Notes under the pieces: generated by a model
What the model was told of the DNA's origin: nothing
What the model saw: the letters and a program-made list of their open reading frames with translations, nothing else
The model's database searches: none
Program-made: the position numbers and the translations under genes
DNA from: Bacteroidia bacterium
GTDB taxonomy: Bacteria; Bacteroidota; Bacteroidia; UKL13-3
NCBI GenBank assembly: GCA_019454865.1
Contig: JACFNJ010000113.1
Coordinates: forward strand, 1-7,058
Length of the DNA: 7,058 nucleotides
Direction: 5' to 3'
Shown: positions 1 through 7,058 of the stretch, in pieces
How the letters are laid out: every line of letters begins with the position of its first letter
How positions within the stretch are numbered: the stretch's first letter is position 1

Positions 1-1105
1 TTAAACTGCCAATTCCGTTTTGTTTAGCTACTCTAAAGTCGTCAGCACCAAAGCTTGGAGCAATATGCACTATGCCTGTACCATCTTCGGTTGTTACAAA
101 ATCACCAATTATTACACGAAAAGCATCGCCATTGGTTACGGGTGCAAATGGTAATAATTGCTCATACTGTATTGCAGCTAACTCATTTCCTTTTATTTCA
201 TGCGTTATTTGGTAAGGGATTAATTTATCTCCCGGCTTATAATCTTCTAATTTTATTTCGGCTTGTTCCGGTTTAAAATGTTTACTTAGTAAGTCTTTTG
301 CTAATATAACACTACAAGTCTGGTAGGTGTATGGATTAAATGTTTTAACAACAACATAATCAATTTTTGCACCTACGGCTAATGCAGTATTGGACGGTAA
401 TGTCCAGGGAGTAGTTGTCCAAGCTAAAAAATATACATCACCTTCAAAAGGTGCATTTTGGGCTTTAAACATTGCTACTGCGGTATAGTCTTTTACATCT
501 TTATAGGTACCGGGTTGGTTTAATTCATGCGAACTTAAACCGGTTCCGGCTGCCGGTGAGTATGGTTGTATGGTATAGCCTTTGTATAATAGTCCTTTGT
601 TGTGTAATTGTTTCAATACCCACCAAAGTGTTTCCATGTATTTATTTTCGTAGGTAATGTATGGGTCATTTAAATTTACCCAATAGCCCATGCGTTCGGT
701 AAGGTTATTCCACACATCGGTAAATTTCATTACATCTTTCCTGCAAGCTTCGTTATACTCTGCAATTGATATTTTTTTACCGATGTCTTCTTTGGTAATT
801 CCTAATGTTTTTTCGACTTGTAGCTCAACTGGTAAGCCATGTGTATCCCATCCTGCTTTGCGTTTTACCTGGTAGCCTTTAAGTGTGTTGTATCTGCAAA
901 ATACATCTTTAACCGTACGGCTCATTACGTGATGTATGCCGGGCATTCCGTTAGCACTTGGTGGTCCTTCATAAAACACAAATGATTTTGCTCCTTCGCG
1001 GTTGTTTACACTTTGCTCAAATATTTTATTTTCACTCCAATACTTTAGTATTTCTTCTTCAAAAGCCGGAAAATCGAGTTTCTTGTATTCGTTGTATTTA
1101 GTCAT
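1..1105 (-). CDS. ileS: Isoleucyl-tRNA synthetase, N-terminal 368 codons (cut by window edge)
   Basis: This enzyme charges tRNA-Ile with isoleucine in the cytoplasm, using ATP, and hydrolyses mischarged valine. The minus-strand reading frame opens at ATG 1105-1103 (MTKYNEYKKLDFPAFEEEIL) and stays open to the window edge, so the C-terminal two thirds, including KMSKS and the anticodon-binding domain, are outside. The Rossmann-fold entry segment EGPPSANGMPGIHH (residues 46-59) carries the ATP-binding signature as GIHH (56-59, bases 929-940) instead of HIGH. The CP1 editing domain is recognisable from the Thr-rich motif TTTPWTLPSN (230-239) and from VHIAPSFGADD, whose first Asp (355) aligns with the conserved editing Asp. 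The W-rich segment ETLWWVLKQLHNKGLLYKGY is typical of IleRS. The GXHH signature points to the eukaryotic-like type 2 class. The gene follows the RND transporter on the same strand after 146 bases and probably has its own promoter. Identification is firm; the class assignment is inference. Confidence 0.96.
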   Translation of the reverse strand, partial: MTKYNEYKKLDFPAFEEEILKYWSENKIFEQSVNNREGAKSFVFYEGPPSANGMPGIHHVMSRTVKDVFCRYNTLKGYQVKRKAGWDTHGLPVELQVEKTLGITKEDIGKKISIAEYNEACRKDVMKFTDVWNNLTERMGYWVNLNDPYITYENKYMETLWWVLKQLHNKGLLYKGYTIQPYSPAAGTGLSSHELNQPGTYKDVKDYTAVAMFKAQNAPFEGDVYFLAWTTTPWTLPSNTALAVGAKIDYVVVKTFNPYTYQTCSVILAKDLLSKHFKPEQAEIKLEDYKPGDKLIPYQITHEIKGNELAAIQYEQLLPFAPVTNGDAFRVIIGDFVTTEDGTGIVHIAPSFGADDFRVAKQNGIGSL

Positions 1106-1164
1106 TTTAACTATTCAGCACTATGTGTTAGTTTTTTATATAATTCTCCCATTTTTTGGGTGTG

Positions 1165-1196
1165 CGAAAATAGGATTTAATGACTATAAATGAAAA
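1165..1196 (-). promoter_or_regulatory. Candidate Bacteroidota-type promoter for ileS
   Basis: Read on the minus strand, TTTC (within 1196-1192) is followed after 19 bases by TATTTTCG (1172-1165). The Bacteroidota housekeeping promoter is TTTG, about 19 bases, then TAnnTTTG. Each box here differs from consensus by one base and the spacing fits. Transcription would begin near 1158, giving a leader of roughly 50 bases before the ileS ATG. That leader would include a short weak stem (CCCA and TGGG around 1148-1160). In such AT-rich DNA a match like this can arise by chance, so the call is tentative. Confidence 0.3.
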
Positions 1197-1251
1197 TATT
1201 AGAAAAAGAGAATTTTACTAAAGCATAAAGTTGAAAACATATAATTTAGTT

Positions 1252-3612
1252 TTATTCACTATCCGTTGGGTCGCCTTCTATATCAACCAATACATGCTCA
1301 AATTCTTTTTTGTTGTTTATTGCTTTTTCCATGGATAATAGCAATGCAGGGAGTAGCAATAAATTTGTAAACATACCAAACAGCAATGCTAATGATGTTA
1401 ATACACCCAATGCTATTGTTCCTCCAAAATCGCTAAATGCGAAAATGATAAATCCGGCAAATAGTGCAATTGCCGAATAGATTATACTTGGCCCGGCAAC
1501 TTCTAACGAATCTTTAATTGCTGTTTTCATATCCCAATTAAGTTTGATTAGCGAGTGGCGGTATCTGGCTAAATACAGTATAGTGTAATCTACCACTATG
1601 CCATAAACCATTGAAAAAATAATAATAGTTGAAGGTTTAAGCCGGATATCAAACAATCCCATAATTCCAAGTGTCATTAGTAATGGAATAAGATTAGGAA
1701 TTAGCGATATTAATACCATACGCCAACTGAAAAATAATACAGCCATAAGAAGTGAAATAATTACCAATGCCAACGTCATACTTTCGAGCAAGTTGGTTAT
1801 TAAATAATCGTTGCCTTTTAAAAATATAAGACTTGTTCCGGTATGTTTAACATCATATTTATCTTTAGGAAATATATCATCAATAATTTTTTGCACTTTA
1901 TTATTTAGGACTTTCATGTCCACCGAACCAACATCAGCCATTTGAATACTCATGCGGGCTACCTGCATATTGCTATCCACCAAACCTTTCATTAATCCTC
2001 CACTCATGTTGTTATTTTTTGGTAAATAACTAAGCAGCCCTGAAATTTCTAATGCGCTTGGAATAATATAGTATTTTTCATTTCCTTCGTTATAGCCTTG
2101 GTTTGCAAATTTTAATACATCTACAATTGATAGTGCTTTGCTTAACTCCGGAAATTCAGCCAACTCACGCTCTAAGCGATTCATTTTTTGAAGCGTACTC
2201 AAATCTTTAACGCCATTTTTTCTTTTGGTATCTATTTGAATTTCGTAGGGCAAAACTCCTTTAAGTTCTTTTTCAAAAAACTTTAAATCAGTAAATACTT
2301 TGTCTTTTTGTGGTAGGTCGTCCACTACATAACCAAGTGTTTGTATTTGCAAACTAGCCCAAACCGAAACAATGGTGATAGCTATAATGGTTGCATAAAT
2401 TGCCTTGCGATGATTTGTAACCAAATTATTGCATATATCCATAACCTTATTCAGATGTTTACCATCCAAATGTTTGGTGTGTTTTTCTTTTGGAGGTGGC
2501 AGATAGCTGTATGCAATAGGGAAAAATACCAACGAAATTACATATACCAACATGATATTTAATCCCGAAATAATTGAAAATTGATCTAAAACAACACTAC
2601 CTGAATAACTAAATACACAAAATCCGATAGCAGTAGTAGTATTTGTTAAGAAAAGTGGAAGCCCGCCACGGGAGATTAATCGAGTAAGAGCTAACATTTT
2701 ATTTCCGTGTGCCCTATACTCTTGGTGGTAAACCGTAAGCATGTAAATACAATTTTGAACACCAATTATTACAATTAATGGAGGTATTAATCCGGTAAGT
2801 AATGTAATTTTATATCCAAACATTTCAATACTGCCAAGTGTAATTAAAACACTCATAAACACAAGCACCAACGAGAATATTACAGCCGAAATAAACCGGA
2901 AAAAGATAAAAATAAAGATTGCTGTTATTAGTATTGATAAGTATGTAAATATTTTAATTTCATCAGCAACTTTACTTGCATAAATGGTTCTTACGTAAGG
3001 CAAACCGCTGTAGTGAAAAGTGATGTTATGTTTTTCGCCTAGCGTATTACAATATTTCTCAATTTCATTTACAATTGGTATTCGTTCTTTACTATCAAGT
3101 TTTTGTTTGTTTAAAGTAATAGCAAGTAAAGCTACATCACCATTTTTATTATACAGCAAACCTTTATAAATAGGCATGGATAAGATTAAGTTTTTAATTG
3201 AATCCATTTCTTGTTGCGTTTCTACATAGCCTGTAATAACCGGTTTTAAGTTTAGTTCATGTTTTGCTTCATCTTTATAAGGCATGTATATATTAGCAAT
3301 TGAAATTGCTTTTTCTACTCCGTTTACTTTCTCAATTTTTTTGTTTAACTCTACCAAGTCATTAAAAAAATCTTTCTCAAAAAGTTTGGTTGATTTAATA
3401 CCTATTGCTAATACATTCCCGTCTTCGCCAAAGGTTTCTTTAAACTTCATGTACTCGATATAATCCGGATCATCAACCGGAATTATTTTTGCAAAATCAT
3501 AAGTGAGCTTTACACGTATTGCAAAGAGTGAAAAAATTAAAGTGATTACACCTAAAGTAATAAGTAATGCAAGTCTATTGCGTATAACAAGAGTTCCTAA
3601 TTTTTGCCACAT
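1252..3612 (-). CDS. RND-superfamily (MMPL/Patched-like) inner-membrane transporter, 786 aa
   Basis: This is a predicted exporter of the RND superfamily, MMPL/SSD-like branch, which moves hydrophobic molecules using the proton gradient; the substrate is unknown. The protein is an internal duplication of one plus five membrane helices. By eye, TM1 is about 14-32, TM2-6 about 222-370, TM7 about 404-421 and TM8-12 about 610-760. Two large periplasmic loops lie at about 33-221 and 422-609. TM10 has GIVVDYTILYLARYR (671-685) with the family's acidic relay residue, Asp675. The equivalent TM4 stretch, IGVQNCIYML (283-292), has Asn287 instead. The start at 3612 gives a short cytoplasmic N-terminus directly before TM1, as usual in the family; length is also usual. 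No membrane-fusion or outer-membrane partner gene is adjacent, so it is not an obvious AcrAB-TolC type pump. It is divergent from porZ and upstream of ileS. Hopanoid or lipid export (HpnN-like) is possible but unproven. Confidence 0.9.
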   Translation of the reverse strand: MWQKLGTLVIRNRLALLITLGVITLIFSLFAIRVKLTYDFAKIIPVDDPDYIEYMKFKETFGEDGNVLAIGIKSTKLFEKDFFNDLVELNKKIEKVNGVEKAISIANIYMPYKDEAKHELNLKPVITGYVETQQEMDSIKNLILSMPIYKGLLYNKNGDVALLAITLNKQKLDSKERIPIVNEIEKYCNTLGEKHNITFHYSGLPYVRTIYASKVADEIKIFTYLSILITAIFIFIFFRFISAVIFSLVLVFMSVLITLGSIEMFGYKITLLTGLIPPLIVIIGVQNCIYMLTVYHQEYRAHGNKMLALTRLISRGGLPLFLTNTTTAIGFCVFSYSGSVVLDQFSIISGLNIMLVYVISLVFFPIAYSYLPPPKEKHTKHLDGKHLNKVMDICNNLVTNHRKAIYATIIAITIVSVWASLQIQTLGYVVDDLPQKDKVFTDLKFFEKELKGVLPYEIQIDTKRKNGVKDLSTLQKMNRLERELAEFPELSKALSIVDVLKFANQGYNEGNEKYYIIPSALEISGLLSYLPKNNNMSGGLMKGLVDSNMQVARMSIQMADVGSVDMKVLNNKVQKIIDDIFPKDKYDVKHTGTSLIFLKGNDYLITNLLESMTLALVIISLLMAVLFFSWRMVLISLIPNLIPLLMTLGIMGLFDIRLKPSTIIIFSMVYGIVVDYTILYLARYRHSLIKLNWDMKTAIKDSLEVAGPSIIYSAIALFAGFIIFAFSDFGGTIALGVLTSLALLFGMFTNLLLLPALLLSMEKAINNKKEFEHVLVDIEGDPTDSE

Positions 3613-3730
3613 ATAAATTGGGGCGAATTTATGTATTTTATTATGTTTATGTGAAAAATATATTAGCTGCCAAATATTATATTGCGTGCTGTTATCGTTA
3701 CGTTTAAATGCTATCTTTCTTTTAATAAAA
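3613..3730. promoter_or_regulatory. Divergent intergenic region expected to hold the RND-transporter and porZ promoters
   Basis: These 118 AT-rich bases separate two oppositely oriented genes, so both promoters are expected here. For porZ the best near-match to the Bacteroidota -7 box is TATGTTTA (3642-3649), with TTG at 3618-3620, 21 bases upstream. A second near-match, TATCTTTC (3712-3719), lies very close to the start codon and lacks a good upstream box. For the transporter I see only poor matches on the minus strand. No clear operator palindrome is visible. That promoters exist here follows from the gene layout; the exact boxes are uncertain. Confidence 0.35.
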
Positions 3731-6037
3731 ATGAATAAACTGACTTTACTTTTAATTTCTGTTTTACAAGTTTCAATTGGTCTTGCTCAATACAAAGTAC
3801 CTGAATTAAATGCGTGGCGAACACATTTATCATACTGGAACAACTCAACCATTGCACAAAATAATAACCAGATTTATGTTGGCTCTATCAGTGGAGTGTT
3901 TATGTATGATGCCGATGAAGTGAGTGTACAATTATTAACCAAAGTAAACGGATTAAGTGATGTAGAGGTAACAAAATTAGCTTTTGACGAAGAAACACAA
4001 ACGTTAATTGTTGTATATAAAAACTCGAATGTAGATTTAATTCAAAATGGAAAAACATACAACATACGAAGTATATTAGACCAAAGTATAATTGGAGATA
4101 AAAGCATTAACGATATTCTGCTATATGCTAACCATGCTTACTTGGCTTGTAGTTTTGGTATTGTAAAAATAAACTTAGCTACATTACAAATAGTAGATTC
4201 GTATCAAAATATAGGAGCAAACGGAACTACGCTTGCTGTTAATGATTTGGCTGTATTTAATCAATACATGTATGCATCATCATCCATGGGTTTATATCGG
4301 GCATCGCTTACAAGCAGCAACCTTAGCGATTTTAATTCATGGCACATGCAAATTTCTGATTCTACCAATCAATTGTTAGCGGTTAATGGCTATTTGCTTG
4401 CATCAAATTCAAATAAAATTTTGCGTTTTGATGGACTAAATTGGGATACGCTTTCCGGATTATCTGGTAGTGAAATTCGTAATATCCGCATATCACAAAA
4501 TAAAATTTTGGTAGTACAACCGGAGCGGATTATTACCTATGATAATTCATTTACACCTACGGTATTTAGCAAAGTAGGTTCAGAAGATGCCGTGCTTACA
4601 TCCAAAGGATATTATGCAATGGCTATACATTCGCAAGGGTTGGTTGTGGCTGAACCAACAGGCGATAGATACATAATTCCGCAAGGTCCGGATGGCAATA
4701 CCGCAGCAAAATTTTCCTATTCTGCAAAACATAAAAAGTTAATTGTTTCGGGTGGATATGTTGATGGATTTGGTGGTGCAGCGGGATGGAAACCTACCTA
4801 CAACAACAATAAATTTTATATCTATGATGGCAACAATTGGCAAAGTGTATCTGCATTTAACAATACTTGGATAGAAAATAGTCGTGATTTTTTGGATGTA
4901 CTGTGCGATGATAAAACCAACAAAACATATCTTACTTCTTTTGGTAAGGGACTTTTGGAGCTAACCGATTTTAAACCAACTAATTTTTATGATACATCCA
5001 ACAGTACTATAGGGTATTTTACAAATGAGTTTATAGCATATCGTCCGGTGTTTGCTGCCGGAACTGCTATTGATAACAATGGCAACTTATGGGTAACAAG
5101 TTACGGAGCTGCAAAACCATTGGCAGTAAAAACAACAAACAACCAGTGGTATTCATTCGGATTAAACGGAGCAAACAATGCTGTAGGGTTTATAGTATGC
5201 GATGATGCACCTACACGAAACAATAAATGGATAACTAACAGCAGAGGTGCAGGCTTAATTGTTTACAATGAGGGTGCAAATATTGCTTCTGAGGCTGACG
5301 ACCAAGTGAAAATACTAACCAAAGAAAAAGGGAAGGGAGCATTGCCAAGCAATAATATTTTGTGTATGGCATTAGATAAAAATGGCGAGATGTGGATTGG
5401 TACAGATGCCGGATTGTGCATTATAAGTAATCCTACTTCGGTGTTTAGCAACGATTCAAAAAACTCCTATGATGCCCGACAACTTATTTTTAATACCGGA
5501 AGTTTTAATAGCATTTTTTTAGGAACCGATGCTATATATAGCATTAAAGTAGATGGAGCAAACAGAAAATGGATAGCAACACGTAACGGTGTATGGCTTG
5601 TAAGCGAAGACGGATATACCGTAATACGTAATTTTACTACCGAAAATAGTCCTTTATTATCCAATGTGGTGTATGATATTGGTATTTTTGAAGAAACCGG
5701 AGAAGTGTTTTTTTCAACTGAAAAGGGAATTCTTAGTTATGCAGGCGATGCAACAAATGCTGATGATAAACATGGAAGTGTATTTGTATATCCTAATCCG
5801 GTTCGCCCCGAATACAAAGGCGATATTGGCATACGTGGTTTAGCAAATAAAACCAATGTGAAGATAACTGATATTGCCGGAAATCTTGTATATGAAACCC
5901 AAGCAAATGGTGGCATGGCTACCTGGAATTGTAGAAATTTTAACGGCAATAGAGTGGCTACCGGAGTGTACATTATTTACAGCAGTAACGAAGATGCTAC
6001 CGAAACTTTTGTTACTAAAATTCTTGTAATAAACTAA
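3731..6037 (+). CDS. porZ: PorZ-like type IX secretion system surface protein, two propeller domains plus sorting domain, 768 aa
   Basis: In Porphyromonas gingivalis, PorZ sits on the cell surface in the attachment complex with PorU, PorV and PorQ, and delivers anionic LPS to the sortase PorU for anchoring T9SS cargo. Here a signal peptide (MNKLTLLLISVLQVSIGLA, cut before Gln20) is followed by the PorZ-type N-terminus WRTHLSYWNN and by propeller blades such as VNGLSDVEVTKLAF and FGIVKINLATL. Later blades resemble two-component-regulator propeller repeats: IDNNGNLWVTSYG (from 447), LDKNGEMWIGTDAG (from 548) and VDGANRKWIATRNG (from 607). From about 684 to the end lies a type A sorting domain with YPNPVRPEY, VKITDIAGNLVYE and ATGVYIIY; the NPVRPEY and ITDIAGNLVYE wording is very PorZ-like. 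ATG 3731 was chosen over an in-frame GTG at 3686 because it places an A-rich stretch upstream and starts exactly at a normal signal peptide. The GNAT gene follows after 37 bases. A generic propeller protein with a T9SS tail is the alternative. Confidence 0.87.
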   Translation: MNKLTLLLISVLQVSIGLAQYKVPELNAWRTHLSYWNNSTIAQNNNQIYVGSISGVFMYDADEVSVQLLTKVNGLSDVEVTKLAFDEETQTLIVVYKNSNVDLIQNGKTYNIRSILDQSIIGDKSINDILLYANHAYLACSFGIVKINLATLQIVDSYQNIGANGTTLAVNDLAVFNQYMYASSSMGLYRASLTSSNLSDFNSWHMQISDSTNQLLAVNGYLLASNSNKILRFDGLNWDTLSGLSGSEIRNIRISQNKILVVQPERIITYDNSFTPTVFSKVGSEDAVLTSKGYYAMAIHSQGLVVAEPTGDRYIIPQGPDGNTAAKFSYSAKHKKLIVSGGYVDGFGGAAGWKPTYNNNKFYIYDGNNWQSVSAFNNTWIENSRDFLDVLCDDKTNKTYLTSFGKGLLELTDFKPTNFYDTSNSTIGYFTNEFIAYRPVFAAGTAIDNNGNLWVTSYGAAKPLAVKTTNNQWYSFGLNGANNAVGFIVCDDAPTRNNKWITNSRGAGLIVYNEGANIASEADDQVKILTKEKGKGALPSNNILCMALDKNGEMWIGTDAGLCIISNPTSVFSNDSKNSYDARQLIFNTGSFNSIFLGTDAIYSIKVDGANRKWIATRNGVWLVSEDGYTVIRNFTTENSPLLSNVVYDIGIFEETGEVFFSTEKGILSYAGDATNADDKHGSVFVYPNPVRPEYKGDIGIRGLANKTNVKITDIAGNLVYETQANGGMATWNCRNFNGNRVATGVYIIYSSNEDATETFVTKILVIN

Positions 6038-6052
6038 AAAATATTTCTTAAT

Positions 6053-6079
6053 TGCATTGCAAATAAGAGATGCAATGCA
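6053..6079. repeat. Perfect 9-base inverted repeat made of four TGCA units, covering the GNAT start codon
   Basis: The left arm TGCATTGCA (6053-6061) and the right arm TGCAATGCA (6071-6079) are exact reverse complements separated by nine bases, AATAAGAGA (6062-6070). Each arm is itself two TGCA palindromes around one central base. The start codon ATG (6075-6077) lies in the right arm, and the purine-rich loop sits where ribosome contacts would be expected. In RNA this could form a hairpin that sequesters the start; in DNA it could be an operator. It is not followed by a T-run, so it does not look like a terminator for porZ. The repeat is seen directly; any function is inference. Confidence 0.6.
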
Positions 6080-6542
6080 GGTACACATCGTTCATTTAGC
6101 TTTTATCTCTCCACAGCTAACTGAGCAAGTAAATGTTTTATGGAATGAAAATTATCCGGTGGTAATGAAAGACCGCTTTACTGTATTGCTGCAAGAAACA
6201 TCACACCACAACCATTATTTTTTATTTAACGAAAACAATAAACTATTAGGATGGGCAATGGATTTTGAAAGGGATGATGATATATGGTTTAGTATAATAG
6301 TGGATGAAAAAGAAAAAAATAAAGGCTACGGGAAATTATTAATTAATGCACTTAAAGAAAATAACCCGGTGCTTAACGGTTGGGTTATCGACCACGATAA
6401 TTACAAACTGCAAAATGATAAGTACTACCGTTCGCCACTTTCATTTTATCAAGCACTTGGTTTTACTGTGGATTATGATACCAAAATTGAAACCCCGGAT
6501 TTAATTGGTATTCGTGTTACCTGGAAACGCAATAACTATTAA
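6075..6542 (+). CDS. GNAT-family N-acetyltransferase, 155 aa, substrate unknown
   Basis: This is a small single-domain GNAT enzyme, expected to transfer an acetyl group from acetyl-CoA to an amine; the acceptor cannot be deduced. The N-terminal helix region (LTEQVNVLWNENYPV) is followed by strands ending in WFSIIVDEKEKNKGYGKLL. KNKGYG (81-86) is the acetyl-CoA pyrophosphate-binding loop, with Lys replacing the usual Arg/Gln at its first position. The C-terminal part contains SFYQALGF (123-130), the typical helix and turn before the last strands. Length is normal for the family. ATG 6075 is preferred over an in-frame TTG at 6057, which would add six residues with no support. The gene lies 37 bases after porZ and its stop is 5 bases before the recO start, so it is probably cotranscribed with both. 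Its start codon is inside a perfect inverted repeat. Family assignment is confident; function is not. Confidence 0.85.
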   Translation: MQVHIVHLAFISPQLTEQVNVLWNENYPVVMKDRFTVLLQETSHHNHYFLFNENNKLLGWAMDFERDDDIWFSIIVDEKEKNKGYGKLLINALKENNPVLNGWVIDHDNYKLQNDKYYRSPLSFYQALGFTVDYDTKIETPDLIGIRVTWKRNNY

Positions 6543-6547
6543 AACAC

Positions 6548-7058
6548 ATGCTTGCTAAGTGTAAAGCTATTGTTATTAAATCTGTTGCATACAGCGAGTC
6601 GAGTGTGGTATTAAAGTGTTATACCGATTTGTATGGATTACAATCATACCTTATTAATGGTGTACGTAAAAGTAAAGGCACAATAAAACCTGCCCAAATT
6701 TTACCCCTGTCATTGCTTGAACTGGAAGTGTACTACCAGCCCAATAAAAATTTACAACGCATTAAAGAACTGAAAACTACACCACCATTACACGAGTTGC
6801 GATTTAATCTTTTAAAAAGTGCCATTGGTATGTTTGTAAGCGAAGTATTACATCGAAGTATCAAGGAAGAAAACCAACCCGATAATGCGTTGTTTGATTT
6901 CTTGTATCATGTAATCTTACTACTTAATCAAGAAGATGGGAGAGTGGCAAATTTCCCTATTTATTTTTTAATTCAACTTACGCGCCTACTTGGCTTTTAC
7001 CCGAAATATGATAGCGCACTTGGAACCGAAAATATCGGATTTAATTATAAAGAAAGCG
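6548..7058 (+). CDS. recO: DNA repair protein RecO, N-terminal 170 codons (cut by window edge)
   Basis: RecO works with RecR to load RecA onto SSB-coated single-stranded DNA during gap repair, and can anneal complementary strands. The frame opens at ATG 6548 (MLAKCKAIVIKSVAYSESSV) and continues to the window end. Residues 1 to about 76 form the OB-fold that binds DNA and SSB: AIVIKSVAYSESSVVLKCYT is followed by GLQSYLINGVRKSK (30-43), then LPLSLLELEVYY (52-63). The helical C-terminal domain begins after that, with KSAIGMFVSEVLHRSIKEE (90-108) and FLIQLTRLLGFYP (140-152), both typical of Bacteroidota RecO. The family is usually about 230-250 residues, so roughly the last quarter lies outside. 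The start is 5 bases after the GNAT stop, in an A-rich stretch, which implies translation from the same message. Nothing abnormal is visible in the part present. Confidence 0.94.
   Translation, partial: MLAKCKAIVIKSVAYSESSVVLKCYTDLYGLQSYLINGVRKSKGTIKPAQILPLSLLELEVYYQPNKNLQRIKELKTTPPLHELRFNLLKSAIGMFVSEVLHRSIKEENQPDNALFDFLYHVILLLNQEDGRVANFPIYFLIQLTRLLGFYPKYDSALGTENIGFNYKES

Noticed and set aside
1148..1160. CCCA and TGGG small inverted repeat around a T-run in the ileS leader, considered as a terminator or attenuator
   Set aside because: The stem is only four base pairs and no uridine tract follows it on the minus strand, so it is too weak for a terminator or attenuator call.
55..1193. Several plus-strand open frames of about 60-73 codons
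   Set aside because: They lie opposite the clearly conserved ileS frame or run into its short upstream gap, and have no recognisable domains or start context.
1106..1251. Possible T-box or other riboswitch upstream of ileS
   Set aside because: The gap is only 146 bases, shows no T-box-like conserved segment or strong hairpins, and T-boxes are not the usual mode of control in Bacteroidota.
2341..2562. Plus-strand 73-codon open frame inside the transporter gene
   Set aside because: It is antisense to the loop and membrane segments of a long intact gene and has no domain signal.
3686..3730. In-frame GTG start that would lengthen PorZ by 15 residues
   Set aside because: The extension places extra residues before an otherwise complete and typical signal peptide beginning at ATG 3731, and the A-rich stretch directly before that ATG fits Bacteroidota starts.
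6057..6074. TTG start adding six residues to the GNAT protein
   Set aside because: ATG 6075 gives a normal GNAT N-terminus, and the extra residues have no family support. If the TTG were used, the inverted repeat would lie within the coding region.
5263..6088. Minus-strand open frames of 62-82 codons within the 3' part of porZ and its junction
   Set aside because: They are antisense shadows of porZ, with low-complexity translations and no family resemblance.

Overview
The window reads as ordinary chromosomal DNA from a member of the Bacteroidota. Four things support this. The DNA is AT-rich and starts are preceded by A-rich stretches rather than Shine-Dalgarno sequences. One gene encodes a type IX secretion system (T9SS) protein closely resembling PorZ, with a T9SS C-terminal sorting domain. 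The RecO and isoleucyl-tRNA synthetase sequences both have a Bacteroidota character. I see no mobile element, CRISPR array, tRNA, rRNA or phage gene, and no gene-free stretch longer than 300 bases. The genus cannot be named from sequence alone.

Layout: the window is split by a divergent junction at about 3613-3730. To the left, on the minus strand, lie an MMPL/Patched-like RND-superfamily membrane transporter (3612-1252) and, 146 bases further on, the first 368 codons of isoleucyl-tRNA synthetase ileS (1105 to the window edge). To the right, on the plus strand, lie porZ (3731-6037), a small GNAT acetyltransferase (6075-6542) and the first 170 codons of recO (6548 to the window edge). The plus-strand gaps are only 37 and 5 bases, so porZ, the GNAT gene and recO probably share a transcript.

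How the genes work together: they do not form one pathway. PorZ belongs to the cell-surface attachment complex that hands anionic lipopolysaccharide to the PorU sortase for anchoring T9SS cargo. The RND protein is an inner-membrane exporter of unknown substrate. IleRS and RecO are housekeeping proteins for translation and recombinational repair. The GNAT enzyme has no assignable substrate.

I found no clearly new biological system. The observations most worth following are: (1) the IleRS catalytic signature is GIHH instead of HIGH, the swapped GXHH form linked to extreme mupirocin resistance in some type-2 IleRS; (2) a perfect 9-base inverted repeat built from four TGCA units encloses the start codon of the GNAT gene; (3) the transporter has an acidic relay residue in only one of its two halves.
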